Shown here one piece after another: positions 54,571 to 63,421 of a stretch of 64,000 nt of DNA. The stretch's first letter is position 1, and every line of letters starts with the position of its first letter. The position numbers were made by a program, and so were the translations under genes. The notes under the pieces are model-generated. The model did not search any database and was not told the DNA's origin. It saw nothing but the letters and a program-made list of their open reading frames with translations. The stretch comes from Pirellulales bacterium (GTDB lineage: Bacteria > Planctomycetota > Planctomycetia > Pirellulales > PALSA-1355): contig JALHMI010000012.1 in the NCBI GenBank assembly GCA_022844125.1, forward strand, positions 124,001 to 188,000, given 5' to 3'.

Positions 54571-56000
54571 TTCTCCAGTCTTACTGTTCCGGGGACACCA
54601 TACTCATTCAATAACTTCTCGAACGTTGCTTTTGACTCTGGAGTAATTGTGATGATCTCAATTCGACGAAAGGGCGTGTCGCCACTCGCTATGATGATTT
54701 TGGCCCTGCGAATCTCGTCCCGTGGTTTAGCTAGAATCGTCTCCCGAATTTGCGCAGGGATAGACGAACCCGTTACGTACGGACTTATGCTTGGTTTTTC
54801 CACGTACTTTGCCTCCAAAATGGTTGTGCCCAAGTACCCGTCGATGTCAAGCTCTTCACCACCACCCGATACCGTGTGATTGTAAGGCCCAGTGTGCTTG
54901 ATCTCATACTGATTTGCTGCCGTTCTATTTGGCGTGTTCTTCCGTGGCGAGTTGTCAACGAACGTCTTGACCTCTTCAGGCGTTGCCTCCCGCGACAGCT
55001 TTGTCTTCGATCCTGGCTGCGCCTTAGCGAGGTTGCCGATCGAACGGATGTTAGCAGACAGCCCCAGCGCACTAGCCGTGACGCTTGCCGCATTACTTAT
55101 GGAGACCCCGTCCGTTGCGGCGTCCTGGATGCCTTGCACGACACCTACCGCATTGCCGGCCGTGTCGTACACAACCAGGGCTCCGCCGGCCGCCCTGGCG
55201 ACGGTGCCACCCTTGCTGAGTGCGGCACCGACGCCGCCTGTCCCTACCGCGATCAGCACTTCGCCACTTGCCGTTGCGATCGCCACCGCCGTGTCATAGC
55301 CATTGGCGCGGTCTTCGTCAGTGACAGCGATCAGTTCAAGTTGACTGGTGCTCAGGCCGAGCGTCGCGACGTTCTTGATTGCACTTGCACCGCCATTGAT
55401 AAGGGCTTTTTCACCGGTTCTGAGGCCCGCTTCGAATCCCTTGGCAACGTCATGCGCAAGCTCAAGCGTTGCCTTGATCTTCGATCGAACCTTTCGGGGC
55501 GCATCCGCAAGCTCCCGGGCTCGCTTTGTCGCCTTCGTCGGTCCGCCAGTCAGTTCATCAAGCTGACGATTGCGATCGACGATCTTATCGAGCAGTGAGT
55601 TACTTGTGGATGCACTCCTCGTCGTACCGGTGCCTTTATCCGCGAACCAGCCGGCATTTGGTGGTCCGCCACGGCGCGGATGCTTCGATGAATCCCAGTC
55701 TGCTTCGAGCACTAACGCGGCGAATGTGCTCGAGTCGCTGTACTGGGCCGCCTCCTCGGCCAGACGCACTGCGAGTGTCTGCTGATACTCGGCGGACCGC
55801 GAGGGCATGACGGCCATCAGCCAGCGATAATGTTCGATCAATCGAGTTTGCTCAGGCGTTGACGGCTGACTGCAGCCGCCGCCACTCGCGGGCGATTCGG
55901 CACATGTCGTCGTTCTATCCAGCAGCGCGTCCGCAAAGCGCTTCGCGGCACACGGCGAGCTGTCGCTTGGTCGTGCCACTCTCTCCTCCAGTACTCGCAC
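54567..56000 (-). CDS. Probable polymorphic toxin with C-terminal REase-like domain
   Basis: The product is about 477 residues from GTG 56000, where GGGAGG lies 5 nt upstream; an ATG at 56018 is in frame but lacks a ribosome binding site. The N-terminal 110 residues are low in similarity to anything. The middle (about 165-330) is a helical and Gly/Ala-rich region with GGASAIKNVATLGLSTSQL, AIATASGEVLIAVGTGGVGA and AAGGALVVYDTAGNAVGVVQ, a pattern of polymorphic toxin pre-toxin regions. The C-terminal 95 residues read EELDIDGYLGTTILEAKYVE, giving the D...ExK metal site of a restriction-endonuclease fold. No signal peptide is obvious, so the export route is unknown. Confidence 0.7.
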   Translation of the reverse strand: MRVLEERVARPSDSSPCAAKRFADALLDRTTTCAESPASGGGCSQPSTPEQTRLIEHYRWLMAVMPSRSAEYQQTLAVRLAEEAAQYSDSSTFAALVLEADWDSSKHPRRGGPPNAGWFADKGTGTTRSASTSNSLLDKIVDRNRQLDELTGGPTKATKRARELADAPRKVRSKIKATLELAHDVAKGFEAGLRTGEKALINGGASAIKNVATLGLSTSQLELIAVTDEDRANGYDTAVAIATASGEVLIAVGTGGVGAALSKGGTVARAAGGALVVYDTAGNAVGVVQGIQDAATDGVSISNAASVTASALGLSANIRSIGNLAKAQPGSKTKLSREATPEEVKTFVDNSPRKNTPNRTAANQYEIKHTGPYNHTVSGGGEELDIDGYLGTTILEAKYVEKPSISPYVTGSSIPAQIRETILAKPRDEIRRAKIIIASGDTPFRRIEIITITPESKATFEKLLNEYGVPGTVRLEK

Positions 56001-56023
56001 GGCGTCCTCCCTTCGCATGGACC

Positions 56024-56084
56024 AAAAAAAAGAGCCCGCAGCCGCTCCATGCGTTTGAAAACGCACAAGCAGCTACGGGCTCTT
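56024..56084 (-). terminator. Intrinsic terminator just upstream of the toxin gene
   Basis: On the minus strand AAGAGCCCG (56076-56084) pairs with CGGGCTCTT (56030-56038), an inner hairpin TGCGTTT/AAACGCA lies at 56050-56065, and eight T residues follow (56024-56031). The U-tract ends 23 bp before the toxin GTG. It may end a transcript from an upstream unit or be a read-through barrier. Confidence 0.8.
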
Positions 56085-56127
56085 CTAGTCACTCGCCTTG
56101 CTGGCCGAGCTCTTTCGGATACCCCAA

Positions 56128-56328
56128 TCACGACGGGTGATCGTTCTCAGCGCGACGAAAGCGGCTGAGCAAGCGCGAGACTACCAGAAACGCTGGCTCA
56201 CTTTCAACAATCAACTTTGAGATTTCCAGCATGATGGTGGCGGGGTAGATGCGCTGTGTGCGCGCGTGTCGCGGCAAGTCATTGCCACGACTCGCGCTCG
56301 GCGAATCGCAATCCACACTTCGCCTCAT
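56128..56328 (-). CDS. Uncertain small ORF upstream of the toxin terminator
   Basis: A 66-codon frame ends 44 bp before the terminator. Its C-terminal half (MLEISKLIVESEPAFLVV then SRLLSRFRR) looks protein-like, while the N-terminal part does not. It is not assigned to a family and could be a remnant or chance frame. The following terminator is the main reason to list it. Confidence 0.25.
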   Translation of the reverse strand: MRRSVDCDSPSASRGNDLPRHARTQRIYPATIMLEISKLIVESEPAFLVVSRLLSRFRRAENDHPS

Positions 56329-56409
56329 GCGCTTGAAATGTGGCCAGGCTTTGGCGTAGGTTGCGGGTAGACGATCGCGGTCGCACTACCGCAGGGGTCT
56401 CTGAATGCA

Positions 56410-56545
56410 GTCTCCGACGCCGTAGGCGTGCAACATGTCAGTCCAGGGCATCGCCCTGGTGAAACGGTTTCCCTCGAACCCACATAGCCCTGTAGCGGCG
56501 CAACATGCCCTGACGGGAGAAGAGGTTTCGCCCCTGCAGGGCGAC
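56410..56545. repeat. Cluster of small palindromes (REP-like)
   Basis: Palindromes here include ACGCC-GTA-GGCGT (56417-56429), CCAGGGCATCGCCCTGG (56443-56459) and CCCTGCAGGG (56532-56541). They lie in a 280-bp noncoding stretch between the small ORF and the methyltransferase gene. Their density suggests a repeat element rather than a regulatory site. Confidence 0.5.
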
Positions 56546-56560
56546 GAGGCACACGTGTCT

Positions 56561-56593
56561 TCCCTCTGCACACCTCCGCGCCTCCGCGGTTAA
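56561..56593 (+). repeat. Dispersed CTCTGC...CTCCGCGGTTAA motif
   Basis: The sequence CACCTCCGCGCCTCCGCGG ending in TTAA is the C-rich form of the motif at 31915-31937. It lies 20 bp from the end of the methyltransferase gene. Confidence 0.45.
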
Positions 56594-56612
56594 TCCTTCC
56601 TCCTCCGGAAGT

Positions 56613-57305
56613 TCAGGCCGGGCGGCGGAAGGTCACGCGGAAGCGGCGCACCGGACTGGCTTCGCTATCGAAGTAATCTTCGAACGAGACGATCTCCAGG
56701 CCGGCCGCGGTAAACGGAGCAAGCTCCTCGCGCGAGAGCGGCCAGGGCATCTGCTCCAGCGGCTCAGCGTCGTCGCGGCCGCGAGCGACCACCAGCAGCG
56801 TGCCGCCGGGAGCGACGAAGCCGGCGAGCTGCGTCATCGCCTTCTGGCGTAGCGCAACCGGCAGCGACTGCAGCGTGTATGCCTCGAAAATGAAGTCGAA
56901 CGCGCCGGTAACTTCTGCTGGCAGAGCCAGGGTGAACTCGACCGGCGGCGCGAGCAGATCGGCCTGCTGATAGCTCACGCGCGATGCGGGAAAGCGGCGC
57001 CGGCACCAGGCCACGGCTTCGGGCGAGATATCGAACGCCGTGACGTCGAGACCGATCGCGGCCAGATGTTCGGCATCGTCTCCCAGGCCGCAGCCCACGA
57101 CGAGAGCGCGGCGGCCAAGTTCGGCGCGCGGCTTGGTCTCGAGCCACTGCACAAGATGCTCGTTCGCGACCTGATCGGCCCAGGGAATCGCAGAGAGATC
57201 GCCGTCGGCATGGCGATAGAGCACGTCGAACCAGCCCGTGGCATCACCGCGAGCGTTCGATTCGGCGGCGAGGCGGCGAACGAAAGTGCGATCGGGTTCG
57301 GACAT
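56613..57305 (-). CDS. Class I SAM-dependent methyltransferase
   Basis: The product is about 230 residues. The SAM-binding motif I is ALVVGCGLGDDAEHLAAIG near residue 67, followed by VTAFDISPEAVAWCRRRFP and YQQADLLAPP. GGTLLVVARGRDD near residue 170 is the post-motif strand. The overall layout resembles thiopurine/tellurite-type small-molecule methyltransferases. The gene begins 38 bp after rplU. The acceptor is unknown. Confidence 0.82.
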   Translation of the reverse strand: MSEPDRTFVRRLAAESNARGDATGWFDVLYRHADGDLSAIPWADQVANEHLVQWLETKPRAELGRRALVVGCGLGDDAEHLAAIGLDVTAFDISPEAVAWCRRRFPASRVSYQQADLLAPPVEFTLALPAEVTGAFDFIFEAYTLQSLPVALRQKAMTQLAGFVAPGGTLLVVARGRDDAEPLEQMPWPLSREELAPFTAAGLEIVSFEDYFDSEASPVRRFRVTFRRPA

Positions 57306-57343
57306 GCAGGCCCTCGGAGACCGGCACTGCGATTACCAGCAAA

Positions 57344-57655
57344 CTACTTCGCCGAGATCGTTTCGATCTGGACTTTGGTGAAGAGCTGGCGATGGCCGTT
57401 CTTGCGGCGGTAGGTCTTGCGGCGGCGGAACTTCTGGACGATCAGCTTCGGCCCCTGGGTGACTCCCAGCACCTTGGCGGTGACCTTGGCGCCGTCGAGC
57501 GGAGAGCCGAGGTCGAGCTTCGAGCCGTTCGAAAAGGCGATCACGTTGCCGAATTCCAGAGCGTCGCCGCTCGAGGCATCGCGATAGTCGATGACGAGTT
57601 CCTGACCTTCGGTGACTTTATACTGACGGCCGCCGTCGACGATGATTGCGTACAT
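57344..57655 (-). CDS. rplU: 50S ribosomal protein L21
   Basis: The product is 103 residues, the normal length, beginning MYAIIVDGGRQYKVTEGQEL and containing GPKLIVQKFRRRKTYRRKNG followed by HRQ, the basic L21 signature. It binds 23S rRNA in the large subunit. The usual downstream partner rpmA is absent here; a methyltransferase gene follows instead. RNase E/G lies 156 bp upstream, a common association. Confidence 0.95.
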   Translation of the reverse strand: MYAIIVDGGRQYKVTEGQELVIDYRDASSGDALEFGNVIAFSNGSKLDLGSPLDGAKVTAKVLGVTQGPKLIVQKFRRRKTYRRKNGHRQLFTKVQIETISAK

Positions 57656-57811
57656 GATCTTTACTTCCGCCGCTCGAATTCGTTGGTTCGCTATGGGTTG
57701 GCAGCGAACCGGCTCAAACCGAGCCGGTCGCCGATTTTGACTCTGGGAAGCCCTTCAGTTTAGCGGCCTGGGCCGACTTGGTCGAGAGGGGTGTTTTTCT
57801 CGGATTTCGGG

Positions 57812-59482
57812 TTATCCCAACTGAATCTTCAGCTCCCGGCCCTGGGCGTCGTGGCACTCGATCGACAGGTGCTCGGGACTTGCGTCCTCGGCCCCGAAAA
57901 TCTGCACCCAGATCTGGTTTTCCTCTTCCAGGCGGGAGAGTTCCCGACGTTTCTTGTTGTTCAGGTAGGTCGCCACGTCGTCGGCCACGTTCACCGTGAT
58001 CTTCGAGACGTCCGGGTGCTGGGTTGCCAGGATCAACAGCCGTACGACCTCGATCGCCATGCTCTCGGCCGTCTTGACCACGCCGCTGCCATTGCACCCC
58101 GGGCAGTCCTTGTAGACGCTCCGCTTGAGGCTCGGGCGGATCCGCTGGCGAGTCATCTCGATCAGGCCGAAGGGGCTCGTGCGGAGAATCTTCGTCCGAG
58201 CGCGGTCGCGCTTCACGGCGTCTCGCAGGGCCCGCTCGACGTTGCGGCGGTGCTTTTCCTTCCGCATGTCGATGAAGTCGTTCACCACGACGCCGCCCAG
58301 ATCGCGAAGGCGCAATTGCCGGGCGATTTCCCGCGCGGCGAGCAGGTTCATCTGGTAGGCGGTTTCCTCGGCAGAGTCGTCGGCGCGGAAGCTACCGCTG
58401 TTGACGTCGATGGCCACCAGGGCTTCGGTCTGATCGATGACGATCGAACCACCCTGGCGGAGCGGCACTTTGCGCTGATGGATCAGCGCGATCTCGCGGT
58501 CGAGGTTGTACCTGTGGAACAGCGGTTCCTTGCCTTCGTAAAGCTGCAAGCGGCTGACGTAACGCGGCATCACGATCTGCAGAAACTCCTTCGCACGTTC
58601 GTACGCCGACGGTTCATCGATGTAAATCGAATCGACGTCGCCGGTGAAGATGTCGCGAATGGTCCGGATGATCATGTCGCTTTCTTCGTAGATGTCGATC
58701 GGCGCCGGAAACTTCTTGATCCGCCGGACGATGACTTTCCACAACCGCAGCAGGTAGGCCATGTCGCGCGAGAGCTCGCGCTTCGTGCGGTCGATGCCCG
58801 CGGTGCGGACGATGAAACCCAGGCCCTTGGGCGGATTCAGTTCGAGCATTACGTCACGCAGCTTGCGGCGGACGTCGTCGTCTTCAATCTTGCGCGAGAC
58901 GCCCACGCGACCGAGCGCCGGCATCAGCACCAGGTAGCGACCAGGGATGCTGATGTAAGTCGAAAGCGTGGGGCCTTTGGTGCCGATGCCTTCTTTGATG
59001 ACCTGCACCAGGACTTCGTCACCCCGGCGGAGAATGTCTTGAATCGGGGGTTTGATGCGGGGGCGAGCGCCTGGGCGTGCCGTCCGCGGGCGGCGTCCGC
59101 GACCACCTTCGCTGCGTTGGCCTTCGCGCGGCTCATCGCGCTCGCCTGTTTCATCGGCGTCATCGTCATCACCCAGGTCGACATCGGCCCGGCTGCGAGC
59201 GCCGCCAAAGTCGATGGGTTTGCTGGGGTCGAAGCCGCCTTGGGCGTAGTATTGCGGCTCGACGTCGCTGATGTGCAAAAAGCCATTACGGCCGACGCCA
59301 AAGTCGACGAAGGCGGCCTGAATACTCGGCTCGAGATTGACGACCTTTCCCTTGTAGATGTTGCCGACGTAGTTGTCCTGGCTGGTGCGTTCGATGTACA
59401 GCTCTTCCAGGGATCCGTCCTCAACGATCGCGATCCGGCATTCCTCCGGCTGCGCGACGTTGATCAGCATTTCTTGCTTCAT
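57812..59482 (-). CDS. rng: Ribonuclease E/G family endoribonuclease
   Basis: The product is about 556 residues from the ATG at 59482 (MKQEMLINVAQPEECRIAIV). It has the S1 RNA-binding part with NIYKGKVVNLEPSIQAAFVD and FLHISDVEP. An acidic/Arg-rich insertion (about residues 75-130) includes DDDDADETGERDEPREGQRS. The catalytic region has GGSIVIDQTEALVAIDVNSG with metal-binding Asp residues, LRDLGGVVVNDFIDM, and the zinc-link CPGCNGSG. It cleaves RNA in mRNA decay and rRNA processing. The frame is open to 59800, but family similarity starts at 59482. I cannot tell RNase G from E. Confidence 0.9.
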   Translation of the reverse strand: MKQEMLINVAQPEECRIAIVEDGSLEELYIERTSQDNYVGNIYKGKVVNLEPSIQAAFVDFGVGRNGFLHISDVEPQYYAQGGFDPSKPIDFGGARSRADVDLGDDDDADETGERDEPREGQRSEGGRGRRPRTARPGARPRIKPPIQDILRRGDEVLVQVIKEGIGTKGPTLSTYISIPGRYLVLMPALGRVGVSRKIEDDDVRRKLRDVMLELNPPKGLGFIVRTAGIDRTKRELSRDMAYLLRLWKVIVRRIKKFPAPIDIYEESDMIIRTIRDIFTGDVDSIYIDEPSAYERAKEFLQIVMPRYVSRLQLYEGKEPLFHRYNLDREIALIHQRKVPLRQGGSIVIDQTEALVAIDVNSGSFRADDSAEETAYQMNLLAAREIARQLRLRDLGGVVVNDFIDMRKEKHRRNVERALRDAVKRDRARTKILRTSPFGLIEMTRQRIRPSLKRSVYKDCPGCNGSGVVKTAESMAIEVVRLLILATQHPDVSKITVNVADDVATYLNNKKRRELSRLEEENQIWVQIFGAEDASPEHLSIECHDAQGRELKIQLG

Positions 59483-59670
59483 TCTGGAGGGTTCTTTCTG
59501 TGCTCGCGGGCCGCTTCTTCCGGCGATCTTGTCGTGCGCGGGGGCGGCTCGCTCTGGGGTGCGTTGTGAATGGTTCTGCTCGTTACTGCCGTTCAGTCGC
59601 CCGTGCTCCTCTAGAGAGCTCGCGCTGCGGGCGGGTTTTCGAACCGCAGGCGCGACAGGTTCGTTCTGAA

Positions 59671-61407
59671 TCAGGGAACGAGCTCCGGTAAGATCTTTTT
59701 GAGTTCCTCGCGCAAGTAATTCTTGATGTCGCGGGCGTTCTCCAGCGACATCACGTGTTCGGTCACACGCCGGCACTGGTCGATCGTGACCGTGCGGCAA
59801 ACTTTCTTAACTTCGGGAATAGCGCTGGGCGTGACGCTCAAACGCCGCAGGCCCAGGCCCAGGAGCAGCATCGTGTACAACGGACTGCCGCTCATCTGTC
59901 CACAAACATTGACGGGCACCTGTTTGCGCCCGGCTGCTTCGACCGCCATTCGAATCAAGCGCAGCACCGAGGGATCGGCCGAGCTGTAAAGGCTCGCCAC
60001 GTCTTTGTTGCTGCGGTCGGCGGCCAGCGTGTACTGCGTCAGGTCGTTGGTGCCAATCGAGATGAAATCCACTTCGTCGACAAAGTGGTCAATCATGAGT
60101 ACGGCCGCAGGTACTTCGACCATCATGCCCACCGGCAACTCGCGATTGAACGGAATGCCTTCGTCGTCGAGATCCTCCATCACGTCGGCGAGCACCATTT
60201 TGGCTTGCCTCAGTTCGAGGAGCGTGGTGACCAGCGGAAACATCAGCCGCACGTCGCCGATGGCGCTGGCCCTGAGCACCGCGCGAAGCTGCGTGCGAAA
60301 CACCGGCAGATTCTTGAGCGAGAGCCGGATGCTGCGCAGGCCGAGCGTGGGATTCTTGGCCGCTTCCGGATCGAAGCTGACCTTATCCGCCCCGAGGTCG
60401 CAACTGCGAATCACCACCGGCTTGCCTTCCAGCTTTTCAATCACCTCGGCATACGCCCGATAGTGAACCTCCTCGTCGGGTTCACAATCGGCCCCGAGGT
60501 ACAAGAACTCCGTGCGATAGAGGCCGATGCCGTCCGCGCCACGATCAGTGCAGTGCTCGACTTCGGCGGGAAACTCGATGTTGCCCAGCAGTTCCACGCG
60601 AACCTTGTCGGCCGTGAGTGCGGGCAGTTCGCGGAGCTTCGCCAATTGCACGGCGCGCGACTTGTGCTGTTCGACTTCGTAACGGTAGTGGGCGACCGTC
60701 TCTTCGTCCGGCTGGAGAATTACGAGGCCGTGATCGCCATCGATAATCACCAGGTCACCGCCCGAGACATCGGTCAGGAAGTTTCCGACGCCGACCACCG
60801 CCGGAATCTCGAGCCCCTCGGCGACGATCGCGGTATGGCTGCCGGGACCGCCGATCTCGGTGGCAAAGCCGCGGACGAAGGCGCGATTGAGGTTCGCTGT
60901 CTCGCTAGGTGTAAGATTGTGCGCCAACACGATCACCGGCGAGATCAGGTGATCGAGCTCTTCGCGTCGCCGACCAAGCAGGTTGCGAAGCAGGCGTTTT
61001 TCAATGTCGATGACATCATTCGCCCGTTCGGCGAGGTAGCTGCTCTCGATGGTCTGGAAGACCTTGGCATACCGACGTAGGGCCCGGCTGACGGCATACT
61101 CGGGCGAATAGTGTCGCTCGCGGATCATGCCGTCGAGCTCGATGCGGAGCACCGGGTCGCGGAGCATCTGCAGATGCGCGGAGAAGACGGCGCCGTATTG
61201 TTCGCCAAGTTCGCGCGAGACGGCGTCGCGATTACGCTCGATTTCGGTGCCGGCGGCCTTAATCGCTTCGTCAAGACGTTCGAGTTCGTGTTCGACGGCA
61301 TCGCGCGAAACGAACCTGCGAGGGATCCTGAATCCCTCGTTGTCCATTACCAGCGCTTCGCCAACGGCTACGCCGGGCGAAACTGCAATTCCTTGTAGTT
61401 TTTGCAT
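59671..61407 (-). CDS. ptsI: PTS enzyme I (phosphoenolpyruvate-protein phosphotransferase)
   Basis: The product is about 578 residues from the ATG at 61407 (MQKLQGIAVSPGVAVGEALV), the usual EI length. Motifs are GGPGSHTAIVAEGLEIPAV with the active-site His, GIGLYRTEFLYLG, and DEVDFISIGTNDLTQYTLA, plus VNVCGQMSG near the C terminus. It passes the PEP phosphate to HPr. It follows ptsH (248 bp gap) and ptsN, so this is probably a regulatory (nitrogen-type) PTS without sugar permeases. Confidence 0.94.
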   Translation of the reverse strand: MQKLQGIAVSPGVAVGEALVMDNEGFRIPRRFVSRDAVEHELERLDEAIKAAGTEIERNRDAVSRELGEQYGAVFSAHLQMLRDPVLRIELDGMIRERHYSPEYAVSRALRRYAKVFQTIESSYLAERANDVIDIEKRLLRNLLGRRREELDHLISPVIVLAHNLTPSETANLNRAFVRGFATEIGGPGSHTAIVAEGLEIPAVVGVGNFLTDVSGGDLVIIDGDHGLVILQPDEETVAHYRYEVEQHKSRAVQLAKLRELPALTADKVRVELLGNIEFPAEVEHCTDRGADGIGLYRTEFLYLGADCEPDEEVHYRAYAEVIEKLEGKPVVIRSCDLGADKVSFDPEAAKNPTLGLRSIRLSLKNLPVFRTQLRAVLRASAIGDVRLMFPLVTTLLELRQAKMVLADVMEDLDDEGIPFNRELPVGMMVEVPAAVLMIDHFVDEVDFISIGTNDLTQYTLAADRSNKDVASLYSSADPSVLRLIRMAVEAAGRKQVPVNVCGQMSGSPLYTMLLLGLGLRRLSVTPSAIPEVKKVCRTVTIDQCRRVTEHVMSLENARDIKNYLREELKKILPELVP

Positions 61408-61655
61408 GTGACGCTCTACCGGGGGCGCGCTGGTTGCGCCGGGATTGGCGTCCGCGAGCGGAGAACTCAAGAGAAAACGCACCTTGAAGGCGCTCTCGCC
61501 GAGTCTCAACCCGGGGCATCAACCGGCAGCGATCCTGAAGCCTTACGACCCAGAACCGGCAACCGCGCGCCGCGTTTGCGGCGGCTCACCCAGTCGCTTT
61601 TCGGGTCAGCCGGTTCGGGCTTCAAAGGGTGAACCGGCCGGACGAACGGCGACTG

Positions 61656-61949
61656 TTATGATTCCACGTTCTCACTTTCGTCGAAGCTGCGCGCAAACAG
61701 TTCCGACAACGCATTGAGGGCAGCCTCGGCGTCGGGGCCAGTGGCCTCGAGACAGAGCTCAGTACCCTGAACGGCGGCCAGCGTGAGGATGTTCAAGATG
61801 CTCTTGCCATCCACTCGGTAACCGCCCTTATTGACTTCGATCTTGGCCTGGTATTGGCTGGCCGTCTTCACGAATACCTCCGCCGGACGCGCATGCAACC
61901 CTTGGGGATTGCTCACGACGACGATTCGTGTCACGGTCGCTTCAGCCAT
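61656..61949 (-). CDS. ptsH: PTS phosphocarrier HPr
   Basis: The product is about 97 residues. It has the HPr site PQGLHARPAEVFVKTA, with His in GLHARP, and GKSILNILTLAAVQG with the conserved Ser. HPr relays phosphate between EI and EIIA domains. It lies between ptsN and ptsI in the same direction. Confidence 0.94.
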   Translation of the reverse strand: MAEATVTRIVVVSNPQGLHARPAEVFVKTASQYQAKIEVNKGGYRVDGKSILNILTLAAVQGTELCLEATGPDAEAALNALSELFARSFDESENVES

Positions 61950-62122
61950 TTTTTACCACTTACTCGGTTGTCTTGTGGCGTTGGGGACTCTCTGTCGGAA
62001 GGCATCTGCACCGCCGGCAGAGCACCCCCTTCCCAATAGTCGGTTGTTTCGCCAAGTTCTTGCCGCCACGCCGCTTGCCCAGAATTGGCACAATCGGACG
62101 CAATCACCGCCATCCCGACTCG

Positions 62123-62599
62123 CTATGAGGCGAAGCCGTTGTTGTCGGCCTCGTCGAGCAAAAGCCGGATGTCGTCGGCGCTCTTGGCCTGCTTCAGGAA
62201 CTTGCAGAAGGTGTCGTCCCGCAACTGGCTCGATATGTTCTCCAGCGCCCGCAGGTGATCGCCGGGACGATCGGGCGGAGAGATGAGCAAGAAGAAGAGC
62301 TGAACCTTTTCGCCGTCGAGGCTGTTAAAGTCGATCCCGTCACTGCTGACAGCCACGGTTCCGACCAGCCTTTGCACGCTGGGGTGCTTGGCATGGGGCA
62401 CGGCCACGCCGCGTCCAATGCCGGTTGAACCAAGTTCTTCGCGTTTAAGGATTGCCTTGACGATGCTCTCGACTTCATCCGAGGCGATATCCCCGGCTTC
62501 GAGCAGCGCGCCGATCATTTCGCGAATCGCGCTCTCCTTGTCGTCTGCGGCAAGTTGCGCGCGAATCGCGCTGCTGCTCACAAAATCACCAAACTTCAT
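62123..62599 (-). CDS. ptsN: PTS EIIA domain protein, PtsN-like
   Basis: The product is about 158 residues from the ATG at 62599 (MKFGDFVSSSAIRAQL); an ATG three codons earlier is also possible. The site GIGRGVAVPHAKHPSVQRL holds the active His of EIIA domains. The rest, with VSSDGIDFNSLDGEKVQLFF and ENISSQLRDD, fits PtsN. It is probably the EIIA acceptor of the nitrogen-type PTS. An RpoN-linked role is known in other bacteria; rpoN itself is not in the window. Confidence 0.9.
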   Translation of the reverse strand: MKFGDFVSSSAIRAQLAADDKESAIREMIGALLEAGDIASDEVESIVKAILKREELGSTGIGRGVAVPHAKHPSVQRLVGTVAVSSDGIDFNSLDGEKVQLFFLLISPPDRPGDHLRALENISSQLRDDTFCKFLKQAKSADDIRLLLDEADNNGFAS

Positions 62600-62719
62600 A
62601 AAACGCATTTCCTTTCACACCGAGGGACCGCCGCGCTCTTCGAGTCGACCGCACGCGATCGCACCTTGACTGGCCGCAGGGCACGTTCGTGGGGAGTCCG
62701 CTCACAGGGCCGCTTCGAA

Positions 62720-63064
62720 CTAGTCGCCCGCTTCCCCTTCAAACGGAGCCGCTTCGGGACGCGGGGCACGATGGTGGTCCTGAACTTTTTCCTTGTATTT
62801 TCTAAGTTGCTGCTCCAGCTTGTGGGTCACGCCATCGAGCGCCGCCATCAGGCCGTCAGCCTGTTCGGTCGCCACAAAGTCGTGCTTATGTTCGGCCGAG
62901 ATCCGCACATCCACTGCCGGTTTGTCCGCATGTTCCAAGTCGACCGTCACTTCGATCGAGAGCAGCCGGTCAAACAACCGCAGCAGCTTCTCCATTTTCG
63001 CAGTGATCTTTTCCTTCGTGGCTTCACTCAAATGGCCATGGCGGGCCGAGATTTCGACTTGCAC
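62720..63064 (-). CDS. hpf: Ribosome hibernation-promoting factor (HPF/RaiA)
   Basis: The product is about 114 residues, a short HPF. It has SARHGHLSEATKEKITAKME, a conserved hydrophobic/positive surface (FDRLLSIEVTVDLEHADKPA) and ISAEHKHDFVATEQADG. It binds 70S ribosomes in stationary phase. It precedes ptsN by 120 bp in the same direction, a gene order also common in proteobacteria. Confidence 0.92.
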   Translation of the reverse strand: MQVEISARHGHLSEATKEKITAKMEKLLRLFDRLLSIEVTVDLEHADKPAVDVRISAEHKHDFVATEQADGLMAALDGVTHKLEQQLRKYKEKVQDHHRAPRPEAAPFEGEAGD

Positions 63065-63421
63065 GAAAACACGCTCCTTCAGCTAAACCAAAATCGAGCT
63101 TCGGTTTACGGCAAAACTGCCGGCTCGAAAACGGGGCATTCTAACCGCTCTGTGCCAGACGGACAAACGGAGCGAGTGAAATGCCGATCTGCGGGGCGCT
63201 TTTCCGGCCGAACCCGTCGCAGCGGTGTTCAGCACTGCCGACTGCCCCGCCACGAGCCTGCCGCTTCAGAACGCCACCTCTCCCAGTTTAGCCTTTTGTC
63301 CACGTTGAGAAAGGGGGCTTTCGGCCAAGTCGTTCAAGGCTTGCATACGTCAACCGCCAGAATGCCGGGCGAATACCACCGGCGGGGGCGATGTGGATGA
63401 AAAGACGCCTCAGGCGGCCGT
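63065..63421. other. Intergenic region, nothing recognised
   Basis: The 357 bp between hpf and the unfinished minus-strand gene has no clear gene, repeat or terminator. The promoter of the hpf operon should be here. Confidence 0.4.

Noticed and set aside
62085-62110. Sigma-54 promoter near ptsN (TGGCAC word)
   Set aside because: The GC dinucleotide expected 10 bp after the GG is displaced by one base, and it lies downstream of the ptsN start in the wrong place.
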